Origin: Spodoptera frugiperda
Lineage: Eukaryota > Arthropoda > Insecta > Lepidoptera > Noctuidae
Length of the DNA stretch: 64,000 nucleotides
NCBI RefSeq assembly: GCF_023101765.2
Contig: NC_064213.1
Coordinates: 6,386,001 to 6,450,000, forward strand
Reading direction: 5' to 3'
The notes below the pieces were generated by a model, which searched no databases, was not told the origin of the DNA, and was given only the letters and a program-made list of their open reading frames with translations. Positions within the stretch are counted from its first letter, which is position 1, and each line of letters starts with the position of its first letter. This document shows positions 42,679-55,040 of this stretch, one piece after another. The position numbers and the translations under genes are program-made.

Positions 42679-43864
42679 TAGTAATAAAATTCGACAGTTA
42701 ATATCCTTAGCCATATTTTATAGTTTTCCAAATTTATAAATACGATACTTTATGTCGTATGAATGAGTGGAACAAACCATAAAATTAACAGAGTATGTTA
42801 CCAAGTTACTATGTAAATATAAACATAGGTACATTATTTTTTCCGGTGTATGATCATTCTGAATATAATTTGGGCATGATAACCATGTCTGCTGACTAAT
42901 TGGATGTGGGCAGCTTTTTTTATTCATCCTCAAATAATATTAGACTTGTCTTAAAGTGCTTAGTAACATTATTGTTATGTATTACCATATGTATATTTAG
43001 TTAGGTATCTATGTACCCATGGTTTGTATAATTTGATTTTTTACCGAAACTGCAATTTTGCAGTTGTTCTTCGGAGCGTGACGAAGGCAATCTAAGTGTT
43101 GTGTGTGTGTGTCCTATCCTAAGTTATGTGTTAAGACTTAAAATTACACTGCGTATTATCTAAACTAACAATTTAAAACGTAACGGATAGCATTTTTAAT
43201 ACTTTTCATTTCCTAACTAAAAAATGTAAGCCACTGAAATGACAAACAAGCTTGCGACGCGTCAAGTGCCTGCTGACATGCTATTAAATCCATATACAAA
43301 TAAAAAATAAGTTTTAGTCACATTTATAACTCACATTATTTGAATTATAAGTCTTTGGCACTTCTTATATTAGTATTTTTAATTACCTAACTGTCGCTAT
43401 TCAAAAATAACAACCAAAACCTTATTAAAACTGTTTCGCAAACCTCCTACATCCTTATTTGCAATCGTCTATAATTATGAGACATTCTCTAAAAATAATA
43501 TATTTGCTGAATATATCTTCGTGTTTTTAGAGGAACGTCCACCCACAGCCGGAGGCACCGCTGGCTCCACTCTACTCGATTGGAAGTAATAACTTATTAT
43601 ACGCCGCTTTATTAAACTTTATATTAATCAAAGATCAAGTTAAAACAGTTATTCAAATTTGATCAAAGATAACGCTTAACAATTCGTTTGTGTTTAAAAT
43701 AAGCGAAGATTTTTATATAGAAATATTTTATTCTACATTTCACGTCAGTTTCATGAACCGTTATATACCGAAAGTATGGAAAAAATAAAATAAACTTCGT
43801 TTGATCAGGCTCTTAAGCTGTTGTTAGAAAATACAAATCAGTAATTCTGGAATTGACTAGTAGG
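42679..43864. other. AT-rich DNA with one exon-like patch
   Basis: A (GT)n run lies near 43100. The patch at 43541-43600 is listed separately. Confidence 0.4.
43541..43600 (+). other. Exon-like GC-rich patch
   Basis: After a fair acceptor (TTCGTGTTTTTAG) comes GAACGTCCACCCACAGCCGG then AGGCACCGCTGGCTCCAC. One frame reads ERPPTAGGTAGSTLLDWK to a TAA, and another stays open for about 44 codons. Terminal exon or unknown repeat are both possible. Confidence 0.2.
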
Positions 43865-44010
43865 CTCAGCTTACTTTCCTAGGGATGTGCCGTAACAGGC
43901 GTTGCGTCGTGAGGACTCCAGAGCAGATCTACTAAGAAGACTCTTTGCCCCTTACAGGCACTGAAGGTGGCTACTGGATTGCTTTTAGTGAAGTAACACT
44001 CCTTAGTCTT
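43865..44010 (+). repeat. Dispersed repeat family H
   Basis: GCCCCTTACAGGCACTGAAG, GTGGCTACTGGATTGCTTTT and AGTGAAGTAACACTCC correspond to CCCCTTATAGGTGCTGAAGT, TAGCCAGCGGGGTCACTTTA and AACACTCCCTAG in the copy at 61985-62215. The class is unknown. Confidence 0.5.
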
Positions 44011-44612
44011 AAAGGTTTCATGAAAAAAAGGCTCATCCTACTTAATACAATGAAAATTAAGCTACGCCTATTGCAACTCAGTATTAATATCAGTTATACG
44101 AATACAAATTACCAACTTGTAATGTGGCCAAGACCAATGAAGAGACAAACCAATAAAATTAAAAGAAAATCTTTTTATTGCGTATCAATACAACATTGAT
44201 TCAATTCAATAAAGCATAACCAACAGATGAAGCAACAGGTGTATCTTACAAACATACAAAAACCACAAACTTTATTTATAAATCTTAATTGCAATTGATC
44301 TTTATGTACTCATGACATTCACAATTGCCTGTCACTTGATCAAACTCTGAGTAATAGTCGAAATCCATTCATTATCACATCAGTATCGCAACAGCTACTG
44401 TGCTACAAGTGATCAGATACCACAAGCCTCGGGCACACTTTTGTAAGAACCTCTTTGGAATGTTAGTATTGTGTTGCTTAATAATTACCGCAGTTTGCTT
44501 TGATAAATGTTTGGGTTATTACCGCAGGTTATAGCTAGTTAATGTTAGCCAGCTCAGTTAACATTTTCAGACATAACAATATAGATATAGAGTCCATAAC
44601 TTCAAACTTATC
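44011..44612. other. AT-rich DNA, no gene seen
   Basis: Nothing was recognised here. Confidence 0.4.
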
Positions 44613-44624
44613 TTATCTAAGATT

Positions 44625-44767
44625 TTATTGTAACTTTCGTGAGACATACTAAATTAATTATTATGTTATCGGCTTTCTCTCGTAATTGTTTGACGAGGAA
44701 CTCGACTAGTTTCAAGCCATGCCAGAGGCTCATATTCATAAGCAGCATTCCGCGACACACGATTAAA
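44625..44767 (-). mobile_element. 5'-truncated PLE copy with 12-bp target duplication
   Basis: The 143-bp copy contains only the PLE 3' end, from CGCGGAATGCTGCTTATGAA (sense) through CTTGAAACTAGTCGAGTTCC to TCACGAAAGTTACAATAA. TTATCTAAGATT flanks it at 44613-44624 and 44768-44779 without mismatch. The duplication length equals that of the large copy. The 68-residue plus ORF here is an artefact. Confidence 0.85.
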
Positions 44768-44779
44768 TTATCTAAGATT

Positions 44780-46056
44780 ATCGCGGTATCTGAAACAGTA
44801 ATTGAACAATTTTTAATTCATTTGACTATTGAATCCAAAATTTAATCAGCACTACATACAAACAACCACAGCTTAAAAGAAACCGTTTGTAACTGCTACT
44901 AAGTTTCATAGGACAAGTTACTAAGTTTGTGTGCAGCTCTCTTAGCTTACAAGGTGTCTCAGTATAGTTAAGGATGTATGTATCTCTATGTGCGAGCTAC
45001 GATGGGGCTGACATTGTTATTTAATAATCATAAGCCTCTAAATAAATAAAGATATAAAAAAAAGTTTCATAGGACCTAATACACTTACAACGCCACTGCA
45101 CTGTCAATAAACCATTATTAAAACCTGAAATATAACTGTAACCACTGGCTCACAATAAAAAAACTAACTATGACTTTATACACTGAATCTAAACTAAACT
45201 TTGGAGTAGCAATTTTGCAACACCCTTTTCGCAGATGTATAAGGTGTAAATTTTACTTTGACATTTAAGTTCATATAAAACATATGTGAATGTTATTTTG
45301 TCTTTTATTTGTCTTCTTAACACTTCTTGGCCTTGTGCGCATGTTACGAGAGTTTATTGCCGAGCACAAGTGTTTGAACAGCTGATGAAAGTGAGATGCG
45401 TATGCGCAGGAGTGTGACAACATTACGGTGGACTAAAGGTCAGATACGGTACTGTTTGTATTTCATATTGTTTTATTAACGTGTCATAGTTTTTTTTTTT
45501 TATTTGATGTGCTCTTGTACTCGTTTCACTTGCGAATTTATTAGCATTAAGAGCTATTGAAATTGGCAGTGGTTGGTAAATGAAAATATTGGCGTTATTT
45601 TACTGCGGCTGTTTAAAGTGTATTTTCAAGTTGGACTTTAATAGCTATGTATTGGGTTTTAGTTAACAAAATTCTAAGTAAGAAAACAATTTTCAAACAA
45701 TTCTGTAATCGAGAGCAAGCAATTATTAAGAATCGAACTACACGTTACGCGGCAGCCCGTTGCCCAGCCACCGCGCCAACCGTGCAATCAAATATTTAAA
45801 ATTAATTTATACAACCTAAGTAATTATTTACCACACGATTATCCGTAACAAATCATACAAGAACCTGCTTGGAAACAGATTGAAATTAAAATTCAAAGAT
45901 AATTATTATAATAACATCTGCCTTTATCTACAAAAAATCTTGTGCTAGACCGACGGGTCGTGTCATGTGATAACGTAGGTATATTGTGTCGGAAAAAATG
46001 TAACCTTATGACCTTCCATAAAATTAGGATCCGGTTAACTCTATTAATTTAATTTT
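44780..46056. other. AT-rich DNA with a SINE E head relic
   Basis: At 45730-45787, in reverse, the words GATTGCACGGTTGGCGCGGT and GGCTGGGCAACGGGCTGCCG mark the head of SINE family E. The rest is unassigned. Confidence 0.45.
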
Positions 46057-46131
46057 ATCTGGGAGCACGACAGTGCCCCCGCCAAGTCGAGCAAAAAGAA
46101 GCAGCACGCCCATACCATCCTTTTCTCTAAG
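46057..46131 (+). repeat. Dispersed repeat family G
   Basis: CTGGGAGCACGACAGTGCCC, then GCCAAGTCGAGCAAAAAGAA and CCCATACCATCCTTTTCTC match the copy at 39397. Confidence 0.55.
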
Positions 46132-46383
46132 TCTATATTACAATAAGCATTATTTAAACCATATATATGTGAGAAACTACATATCTTCGCTTTGTTAAAT
46201 TTATAGCTCTCCTGAATAATTAATAGATTGAACAAGAATACACACAATAAAACAAATTGACAAAAATACGATTAAAAATTGAAAAAATTCCAATTTTCTT
46301 TGAAAGTACCTCGTATACATATATATATTTATTTACTTAAATTAAAAGTATCTCGTCGAGTAATAATGAAGGACATTTTTGCG

Positions 46384-46498
46384 AGGGGAAAATCATCCAA
46401 TGTCTTCTCCGCCTTGGGCAAGAAGAGAGGGAGTGTCAGACTCTTGCTGACTAAAAACCACCGGAGCCCCAGTAACCCGATAGGCAGTCCGTAGCTCT
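46384..46498 (-). repeat. Family A copy with internal deletion
   Basis: In reverse it lacks the core between AAAAACCACC and GGAGCCCC (about 35 bases including the AAAAGCAGGAGTAGG word). The 71-residue plus ORF is an artefact. Confidence 0.75.
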
Positions 46499-47094
46499 GG
46501 CGATATATAGTGGAGGTCTACGGTTCGTTTTCCGAATCCCGAATTTCGAATTAGGAAAAGAAGGAAATTTTGATTTCAATTTTGAGTTCGTAAATAAAAC
46601 TTAAGAAAAGCTAAAATTAAATTTCGCCGTCTTCTTCTCCGAAACAAAAATAATGATGTTATTTATGAAACCATAACATATGTAAGATAATGAATCAAAT
46701 AACAGGCGTGTGATAATAATATGTTTGATCACGTCCTTGCGATGCCAAATACAGAACGAACATAGGTGTTAAATCGGATAACACAGATGAAATCACGGTA
46801 CGTAGGTATGTATATTTAGCAATCAAAAATAATTGACAAGGCTTCGATAGTATAGCATAAATAATAATTGGTTATGGAAGTCAGAAATCTATTTAAAGAA
46901 TCAAATCCGGTGAAGTGTAAAGAAGGTTTTTAGATTTCGTAAGCATTAGGTACTTATTGCTACTAGGAATTAGGAATATGTATATTGTGCTAGAAGAAGC
47001 GCACGGTTTTCATCCTTATATCATCATCAGCCAGAATAATTAACTGACACCACCTTCAAACCTTTAAGAAAAGAGCACATTCCTTTTTAAAACA
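46499..47094. other. AT-rich DNA, no gene seen
   Basis: Nothing was recognised here. Confidence 0.4.
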
Positions 47095-47179
47095 CTGGCT
47101 ACGCACCTGTGATTCCTCTGGAGTTGCAGGTGTCCATGGGCGGCACTGATTGCTTACCGCCAGGTGCCACGTATGCTCG
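47095..47179 (+). repeat. Family B 3' fragment
   Basis: TACGCACCTGTGATTCCTCT to GGGCGGCACTGATTGCTTAC and CAGGTGCCACGTATGCTCGT. It is truncated and diverged. Confidence 0.6.
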
Positions 47180-49616
47180 TATGCCTCGAACTTCTCCTTT
47201 ATGATCCCGAACATATGACCGTAACCGTAACCGTGATCGTAATTTGACCACCGATGATGCTACCTATCTCATGGTGGCTGGTATTAGAAACATACTCGTT
47301 TAACACGTTACGCTCTTCGCGTCACAACAAGTCAGTAGCAGTTACAATAACAAATACAAAACAGCTAAGTATTAGGTACTCAAATCATTGACAGACAGAC
47401 AACTTTCTTAAAAACCGTTGTGCAAACGTTTTGTACCACTGACATAATGACTAGAGCAAACCATCTATTATATCGAACTGGTAATATATTCTAATAACTG
47501 TTATACACGTTATCGTTAAGGTTACGCTTAGCCACAATAACTGTTATTACCATTTTCCTGTTTGTTTATGTAATTCACAAACTACGTTGATTGTGAATTG
47601 AACAGATGGATGGATACAGGTAGATAAACGCATCTTTATATATTTTGATAATTTGTTTTAATATTAACATTAAAATTATTGAACTGAAACCATCAACACC
47701 GTAACAGATTACACTATTCGTTTCTGCATCGAGCACTTATTAAGTTAGCTCAAAGATATCACTAGCCGCTAAATCTATAAACACTATCCTAGGACTGTCA
47801 TTAAGTAGAACGTGGAACCACAGTTTTTGTCAAAATAGCACAACTCATAAAAGTGTGGTGTAGATCTATTTCAGAATTTCTCTGTTAGCGAAATACCATC
47901 AAATTCGTTCACTAGTTTTTACGTTGCAACAAGCATCAAATGTTTTGACATACAAAAATATTGATTAAAGGAAATTAATATCAAGTAATTTTGAATTTAA
48001 GTCTCAAATAAAGCCATTATATCAGTGTTATTGCAAAAAGTTTCACAATTTTAAAACTAACGGATATTGAGGACAGGTACTTAAAGTTGTTATTTTATTC
48101 GTTGTTTCAAGGTAGTGTGAATTATAATGTTTATTTATTTTAAAACTTATTGTCAAAAAGTTTCAGAAGCAATACGGCTACTAGTTTTACTTGACTACTA
48201 CTTATCTTTCCGTCTATAGTATATGGGTATTGTGTATTCAAAACCGCATAAAAATTGTAATTTCCACAATGCACAGACCTGTCTGAAAACTATATTTTCA
48301 GAGTTTGTTTCGGCATTTCTTCTTAGGAAACGTCCGTTAGGAAACGCCGACCTTATCTAGGTTATTTTTATAATAATAATTATGTCGTGCTCTTTTGTAA
48401 CCTATTTACAAAAATAAATTCATTATTTTATTGTATAACCATTTGAGATCCCTTCTCATTATCAGAACTTGAGGCTCCAATCCCCTCGCAAAGTACCTCT
48501 GACTAGTCAGAGGCTGTCAAAATTACAAGCAAAGTTTTAGCAAAGAGTAATTGTATCTCATTTTAATTAATTTCCAAGTAAAACATAAAGCCTTGATAGC
48601 AGGTATTAGCCAAAATGTAAACTGCGTACGACGGCAAAATAATCCAAATTTGGGTCGCTATAAATAATAATATGTTATTAGAAGGCCAGACTATGACTCA
48701 AGTCAAGCTTTATAAAATTATAAACGAGGTTTCATTTACCATTAAATTTATTTGAAATGGAAACTAAACAGTTTAACATAAAATTGAAAGCGTTATAGCT
48801 CTGTATTTGGAGCTGTTGTATGTCATACGAATGTTTATATGTGGTTGAAGTGCCATCGAAAATTCCAATCGGCCTACTTTGCCTGGCAAACCTTGCGAGC
48901 CGCCCACGATCACAATATTAGGGTTGTCACTTTATTACCAATCGACAATTGTCTTCGCAAATAATGAGACAGGACTTTCACGTGGATTACGTTTATTCTT
49001 ATTTAAATATGGCGATGATATCAAAGTAAATAAAAGTTTTATGACAAATCAATATTTGTGTCAATTGGATACTAAAGAGTACCAAGGATTGTTTGGAAAC
49101 AATTCGGATTTTTAAAGCCTCACATCATGTACTTGGCAATATACTCCCTTAACATATTTTGAATTTTTCTCACGAAATATTTTTTATAAAACCTGCACTG
49201 CACTTGTCACCTAAACATTCACCTATATAAAAAGCTCAGTTATATTTATTCGATGACGAAATCCAGCGCCCTACTTGTATCGATAATTTTGACTAATAGC
49301 AAAGCGATATGCATACATAAATTATTTATCGCTTGATTGGCTACAACCTTAGGGTCGTTGCAACCTGTTAGGCCCTAATTGCTGCCTTGTATTCATTCAC
49401 AACCGGGCATTTAGCCAGTATTTACACCATAGATACGGAGTGGGCTAGATACAGCATGCTCGCTTAATTGCGCAAAACTTGACTAGTGCTAGTGACGTCA
49501 CTGACGGGAAAATTAATAATGAAGTGAGTTGTGAATAATGAAATGCAATGAAATAATGAAGTGAATAATGAAATGCATAAAAATAAAATGAAAGGACGTT
49601 TAAACATACCTACAAT
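47180..49616. other. 2.4 kb of AT-rich DNA, no gene seen
   Basis: CGTAACCGTAACCGTGATCG near 47220 is a tiny tandem. A 78-residue ORF at 48879-49115 starts in a slightly GC-rich stretch but shows no domain. TGAATAATGAAATGCAATGA words repeat at 49515-49590. Confidence 0.4.
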
Positions 49617-49712
49617 GCGAAACGCACTTGTAACGCCTCTGGTGTTTTAGGTGTCAATGGGCGGCGGCAATTGCTTATTATCAGGTGATTCGTCTGCTCG
49701 TTTACCATAAAA
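49617..49712 (+). repeat. Family B 3' fragment
   Basis: AACGCACTTGTAACGCCTCT to ATCAGGTGATTCGTCTGCTC and TTTACCATAAAA. Confidence 0.65.
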
Positions 49713-50184
49713 TACACAATTAAAAAATAATGCTAAAGAATATTGAAAAACAAGTGATAGAACATGAATTACAATAGAAATTACAATAGAAAGCCTAATT
49801 TATAGAAAAAGAAAAACAAATTAAATTGTAAACCAAGTTAAGGCAGCAAAGTAATACACATTTTTGGTGGACACGAAAATTGGGCAACTTAAGTATCTCA
49901 CATAACTCTCGCTTGAATAAAACTGTTATATATGGTCCCGCATTGAACGTGACAGGACTGAGTGATGGGACATAAACCATGGGAGTTGATGTCAAAGGCC
50001 CTACAGGTGTTACTATTACAACCATTACAACACCTTTAGTAGGCCATGTCCTTGTAGTCAGTGCTCTACAAGTAAAGTGCTTCAGATAGCACACTACAAG
50101 GTCACGTATTTGGTGTTTTGAATTGTAACTAAGGTAGCTGTTTAAGTGTTAACATAGAATACGAAATAGTACAGTTGACTAACT
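49713..50184. other. AT-rich DNA, no gene seen
   Basis: The 99-residue minus ORF at 49795-50094 lacks any recognised domain. Confidence 0.35.
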
Positions 50185-50262
50185 GACTGCATCTTTGTGT
50201 GATCCACAAAATGTTATTTCGGGTCTGGGTGTCATATCTATGTGAACTTAACCACATCACAC
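50185..50262 (+). repeat. SINE family E body fragment
   Basis: GCATCTTTGTGTGATCCACA, TTATTTCGGGTCTGGGTGTC and ATATCTATGTGAACTTA match the body of family E. Confidence 0.55.
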
Positions 50263-50703
50263 CACTATTTATCACCACCCTAACTCTTCCCACAGGTGCT
50301 GCACCAGAATCAACTAAGAGTTGCTCAATAATCAGAACTAATCAGAACCCTTTAAATTGCAACCTCTACTGATACTATCTACCAAGTTATGCTTCTTCAG
50401 CCTTCTTCTACTTCAGCAGTGGAGTGTCACGAGCTGTTTTTGATGAATATGTACAGGTATACTAGCTTTTGACGTCAGTGTCTTTCTAGCGTTAGATACA
50501 TACGTGGTTTAATAACAAATGTTTACCAAACAATGATCGGCATGTATTTAGGAATCTTGTCCAGACGTCACACCATTTTGTTTGATTACGACGAATTATG
50601 AACAATGAGCAATTGTAAGATGTCGAGTTGCTCTTAGAAAAATGCTACTTAACTACTAACGTTAACTAATGTTCTCCTTACTTTTTCGTCATTTTAGGCC
50701 CTT
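50263..50703. other. Unassigned DNA
   Basis: Possible relic at 50398-50440 (GCCTTCTTCTACTTCAGCAG then TGGAG) recalling the CAGCAGTGG tails of moth retroelements. Nothing else was seen. Confidence 0.3.
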
Positions 50704-50832
50704 CATCATCATATCAGCCACAAGACGTCCACTGCTGAACATAAGCTGCATGACTTCCAGATAGGCCACTTGGAAGTGACCTGCATCCAGCGGCTCTCAG
50801 CGATCAGGTCGTCGGTCCACCTTGTGGGTGTC
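50704..50832 (-). mobile_element. 3' coding end of a jockey/CR1-type non-LTR retrotransposon
   Basis: On the minus strand it encodes RWTDDLIAESRWMQVTSKWP then IWKS, after which a small deletion breaks the frame before the expected AYVQQW. The RWTDD word is characteristic of the polyprotein end in this group. It is the same family as 684-789, slightly longer at the 5' side. Confidence 0.6.
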
Positions 50833-50862
50833 ATTCCTTTCATTCATTCATTCATTCATCAA
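50833..50862 (+). repeat. (ATTC)n microsatellite
   Basis: About six units, CATTCATTCATTCATTCATC, lie next to the retroelement fragment. Confidence 0.85.
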
Positions 50863-51298
50863 ATTTTCAAATTTTTAATCGTATGATATCCAAATCTAAT
50901 GATATAATCCATAAAACACATCAATATAATGGAATCCATGACCATTTTTACAGACACAATCCAATTTGTAAACATTTAATCATTACCTGCAGTTTAACCA
51001 ACCGCAATCACCGCAAAAGAAACTTTAAAACCTCTTAACTCCATAGATGTTGAAACTACAATTATACCAAAAGATTGAACTTGTCTTAACCAATCGCTTT
51101 CCTAAATAAGACATTGGAATTTGGTGAGAGAACTTTAAGTAACTAATGAATTTATTATGAAACAAAATGCTTTAATTGCAAAGTACAAGTGCTTGTCAAT
51201 AGACAATTAAAATCTGTGAAGCTGTCATGGAGTAAGTAGAGATAAGGAGTAATGTGTGTTTGTTACTCAATCACATCAAAATGGTTGAAGGGATTTTA
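50863..51298. other. AT-rich DNA
   Basis: TGTGTTTGTTACTCAATCAC at 51255 resembles Helitron-derived text, as at 56100. No gene was seen. Confidence 0.35.
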
Positions 51299-51565
51299 GT
51301 GTGAGAGAGGCATGCTTCGGTACGAATGGGCCGGCTCGACCGCGCGGTCGCACTGAAAACTGACGTGAAACAACGCTTACATTGTGTTTCATTTTGTGAG
51401 TGAAGTTGCAGGAGACCCAATTCCCCTCCTTCTCAATCTCCGATTTCCCAACAACCCTTATATTCCTAACGCCCAAAAAGTAGTCAACGCACTTGTAACG
51501 ACCTCTGGTGTTTCGGGTGTCCATGCTTACCACCAGATGATTCGCCTGCTAACTTATCTCATGGG
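51299..51565 (+). repeat. Family B copy, near full length
   Basis: It starts TGTGAGAGAGGCATGCTTCG, then GAATGGGCCGGCTCGACCG, AACAACGCTTACATTGTG and AACGACCTCTGGTGTTTCGG, ending TTACCACCAGATGATTCGCC with a diverged tail. The ORFs of 85 and 73 residues are artefacts. Confidence 0.75.
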
Positions 51566-52390
51566 AACGCGGACGAAGCTGCTGGCAAAAGTTAGTATTA
51601 TTTAACAATCAAGCTTCAAATTGTTCATCTCATTTATCATCATATCAATTGCCTATAGCACTTTACCTAAGATAACTGTAACCATTACTTAATCCAATTA
51701 TGTAAATACTAGATACGAAATCAAACAACATACTAAATTGTTAATAATTTACCTGTAGCTACATGTCCGTAAATTACTCGCAGTAACATTACACCGCGTC
51801 CCGTCTTGTCCACCATTGCGTGGGCAGTCCTTCAAAGCTTTACTTACAAATACAGCAGCAGGTCAAGCTACTCCAATCTGTAAACTTTTTCATTGCAAAT
51901 CAGACTTTAGATCAAGATGATAGAGTTGAAAAAGGGATTTGATAGTAAAGGGTAGGTTGACGTGCTGTTGTCTGTAGAAATTCAGGGCATACAGACAAAT
52001 TCCTATTAAACTCTTATCGTTGATCGAGTTTCGTATAAATTATAACAAATATCGTTAAGCCAGTACCTAAATTACGTAGGACGTGAATACTAATGAGGTT
52101 TGCTACAAAATATTGCAATATTGCCGATATTAAACTGTTTGCTAATATCCGTTTGAGAGTATTAAACGATCGCTTCATAGCTGTTTTTCGTGTTGTTTAA
52201 ATAAGGATATTGGATATGATTAATCAATTTTAGATTAGATTCATGTTGGTAATAAATTGGTCTAATAATAATTATACCTATGCGATGTGTAACTAATTAA
52301 CTAAATATTCTAATAAATGATAGCAAAACATAAAAAAAAACTCCAAAGTAAAAAACTATATTGGCAATTAGACTTAAAATAAATCTAACC
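51566..52390. other. AT-rich DNA, no gene seen
   Basis: Nothing was recognised here. Confidence 0.4.
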
Positions 52391-52402
52391 TCTATTACGA
52401 AG

Positions 52403-52558
52403 GCTTTTTTTGAGGGTGGAAAATCATCCAATGACTTCTCCCGCCTTGCGCAAGGCGAGAGGGAGTGTCAGACTCTTACTGACAAAAACTACCCCGTTCC
52501 TACTCCTACTTTTCTAGCCGGAGCCCTGGTAACCGGCTAGGCAGTCCGCAGCTCCGGG
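52403..52558 (-). mobile_element. Family A insertion with target duplication
   Basis: The full-length reverse copy has a T7 tail. TCTATTACGAAG (52391-52402) and TCTATAACGAAG (52559-52570) flank it with one mismatch. Confidence 0.8.
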
Positions 52559-52570
52559 TCTATAACGAAG

Positions 52571-54239
52571 CTTGGTGTCAACTGAATAACACTGTAAATC
52601 TATGTAATGTTTTTTCAAGTGATTTATATTATTGGAACATTTCAAGAGAAGGTAATAGGATCTCTTCCTGAATCACTTCTAACACGCCATTTACAAAAAC
52701 CCTAAACGAGACAGCAGTTCCAAAACAACTGTTGTTAGGTACCCAGCACCAATCAAATCAAGCACCTCGAACAATTGACACCCGCCCAAATACAAACGAG
52801 ATTACTACACACTACATAAATGTACAATGATCTCATTACACCCACATTCACAAACAAGTTATAATAACAACATATAACATATTACGACGACCTACAACAA
52901 CCGATTGTCATATAACTCGTCGCACTTCAGACTGCCTTAAATGGTGCAATCTGCACTAGGCCGACGTTTCAAGGTCACTAACGCGATCCCAAAATGGATA
53001 CCAGCTAAGGAGGACACCAATACAGCTTCAAAATATCTTTGAAACTAAAACTGGTAGTATAAAACTAATATTGTAAAATACAAGGTCGTACGGTTCGTTA
53101 ATATTAATTAGTTGAGACCTTTATTAGTTTAGGATATTAGATTAAACACATTAAAGTTTGGCGTTTTCAGAAGTTGGGAAGTCCCAAGGAGACTATTATA
53201 TTATGGCCTCTTGTTATTGTATCTAGGATAATCAAACGACTATCAACAGTGCACTGTTGTATTATGAATCTTCTTTAATCTTTGTAGCAGTTTGCCTTAA
53301 TATCCACGCCTGGATTGGATATTGCCGTTGAAAAGCCGTTAGGTTCATCTAAGAAAGCTGCTGCTTGGTGTCGTCAAAAGACACCGCGGGAGGAGCACAG
53401 ACGGTGACGAATGTTGTAGGTCCTCTTCTATCACTTGACTTGAAGAAGATGAACAATTATATGAGTCACATATGACATAAAATATAATGTTAAAGGTCTT
53501 CTTCAATATTACCTACTATGTCATTTCTATAGAAAACAATTATAAATTTTCTGAAACTATGTAAAATCCTCATTCTTAATATTCTGTTTGACAGCTGTTC
53601 AAAGTCCCAAGGTAAACAAAGCACGTCAAGCGCAGGCGCAGAAGATAAAACGTAGTCCGATGCGCGTGGGCAGGCTTTGTGTGCAAATTGGAAACAACTT
53701 GTGGCAGAAAAATATTATAAACGTTAGTCACACCAACCGGTAGTTCTAGTCCATTATCATATTTCAATTGTGACATTTAAAAATAAATATAATTCTCATA
53801 TTTTATTGATGGATAGTAAAAAATCTATTAACATTTTATGAATTCATTGAAAAATACTAGACACTTATAAGTCGAAGTCGGAGTTAGAAAAAATATTTTG
53901 CTTTTCTTGAGGAAGTTTTTAGAATAGTGGCAAACAAGTTACTATATAGAATCGTTAAATAAAATAGAATAAAATGCTGTTTTTTAACATCATATTAAAT
54001 GTTCTCCTTTATCAATTTTATAGACATTATAATTTGACTTACTGCGAATTACGATACTGACATCGTCATAGTCTCATAATTTATATAGTTCTTCAATATT
54101 AAGTTCATTTAAGTATACTAGGTAATCTTAGAAGTAATACTAATATTACTAAGTTATAAGACTAAAAATCTCTCGATTATAAAGCTTAATTTCAATACTA
54201 CATTTCAAACTTCAGCTTTAGCGCTTCAACATAATTAAA
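52571..54239. other. 1.7 kb of AT-rich DNA
   Basis: GGATATTGCCGTTGAAAAGCC near 53318 recalls the start of family I at 33548. A 66-residue minus ORF at 53576 is not supported. Confidence 0.35.
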
Positions 54240-54395
54240 GATAACTAGCAAACTCGGCGAACTCCGTTTCGCCACCAATGGTTACCTCACGGAGCCCGAG
54301 ACCTTTCCAACGAATGCAAAAACGTGGAAATCGGTTCGTGCGTTCTGGAGTTATAGCGTCAGGAAGGAAAACCCGACTTATTTTTATATTATAGA
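54240..54395 (+). repeat. Probable RTE-type retroelement 3' end
   Basis: AACTAGCAAACTCGGCGAAC, TCCGTTTCGCCACC, ATCGGTTCGTGCGTTCTGGA and GTTATAGCGTCAGGAAGGAA lead to TTATTTTTATATTATAGAT. The last phrase is typical of RTE-like 3' ends in insects. The assignment is from memory of the style, not from an ORF. Confidence 0.45.
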
Positions 54396-54693
54396 TAATT
54401 CCATAAATCATGTTTCCACAACCCTAGAAACTCGACTCCGTGAAAATTAATGAGGCTGTTTAATGTCTTATACGACGTTAAGTGGCAGAATTACATAATA
54501 ACATAGCGTATAATCACATAATAATATGTGTGTTTATGCAGCGAGGGTCACCATACATTTCAAATTCAAGTTTAAGGAAAATCCTAAACCGAGTTTAGTG
54601 TAATTTGGTGCTCTGATCTAAACAGTGAGTTAAAAACAGTTTTAAAATATCCTTGAAACAAGAAGTCTAAGTTTTGTATGGAAACTTAAATTA

Positions 54694-55040
54694 TCTCTTT
54701 CTCTTCCTCTTCCTCTTCCTCTTCCTCTTCCTCTTCCTCTTTCTCTTTCTCTTTCTCTTTCTCTTTCTCTTTCTCTTTCTCTTTCTCTTTCTCTTTCTCT
54801 TTCTCTTTCTCTTTCACTTTCTCTTTCTCTTTCTCTTTCTCTTTCTCTTTCTCTTTCTCTTTCTCTTTCTCTTTCTCTTTCTCTTTCTCTTTCTCTTTCT
54901 CTTTCTCTTTCTCTTTCTCTTTCTCTTTCTCTTTCTCTTTCTCTTTCTCTTTCTCTTTCTCTTTCTCTTTCTCTTTCTCTTTCTCTTTCTCTTTCTCTTT
55001 CTCTTTCTCTTTCTCTTTCTCTTTCTCTTTCTCTTTCTGT
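54694..55040 (+). repeat. (CTCTTT)n hexanucleotide array, 347 bp
   Basis: A short CTCTTC section (to about 54738) is followed by nearly unbroken CTCTTT to 55036, with one CACTTT variant near 54815. The FLFL ORF (124 residues, plus) and KEKE ORF (160 residues, minus) are translations of the array. Confidence 0.97.

Noticed and set aside
49795..50094. 99-residue minus ORF
   Set aside because: No recognisable domain, and composition like the AT-rich flanks. Kept only as unassigned DNA.
54694..55040. CRISPR-like array
   Set aside because: It is a pure hexanucleotide repeat without spacers, in a eukaryotic genome.
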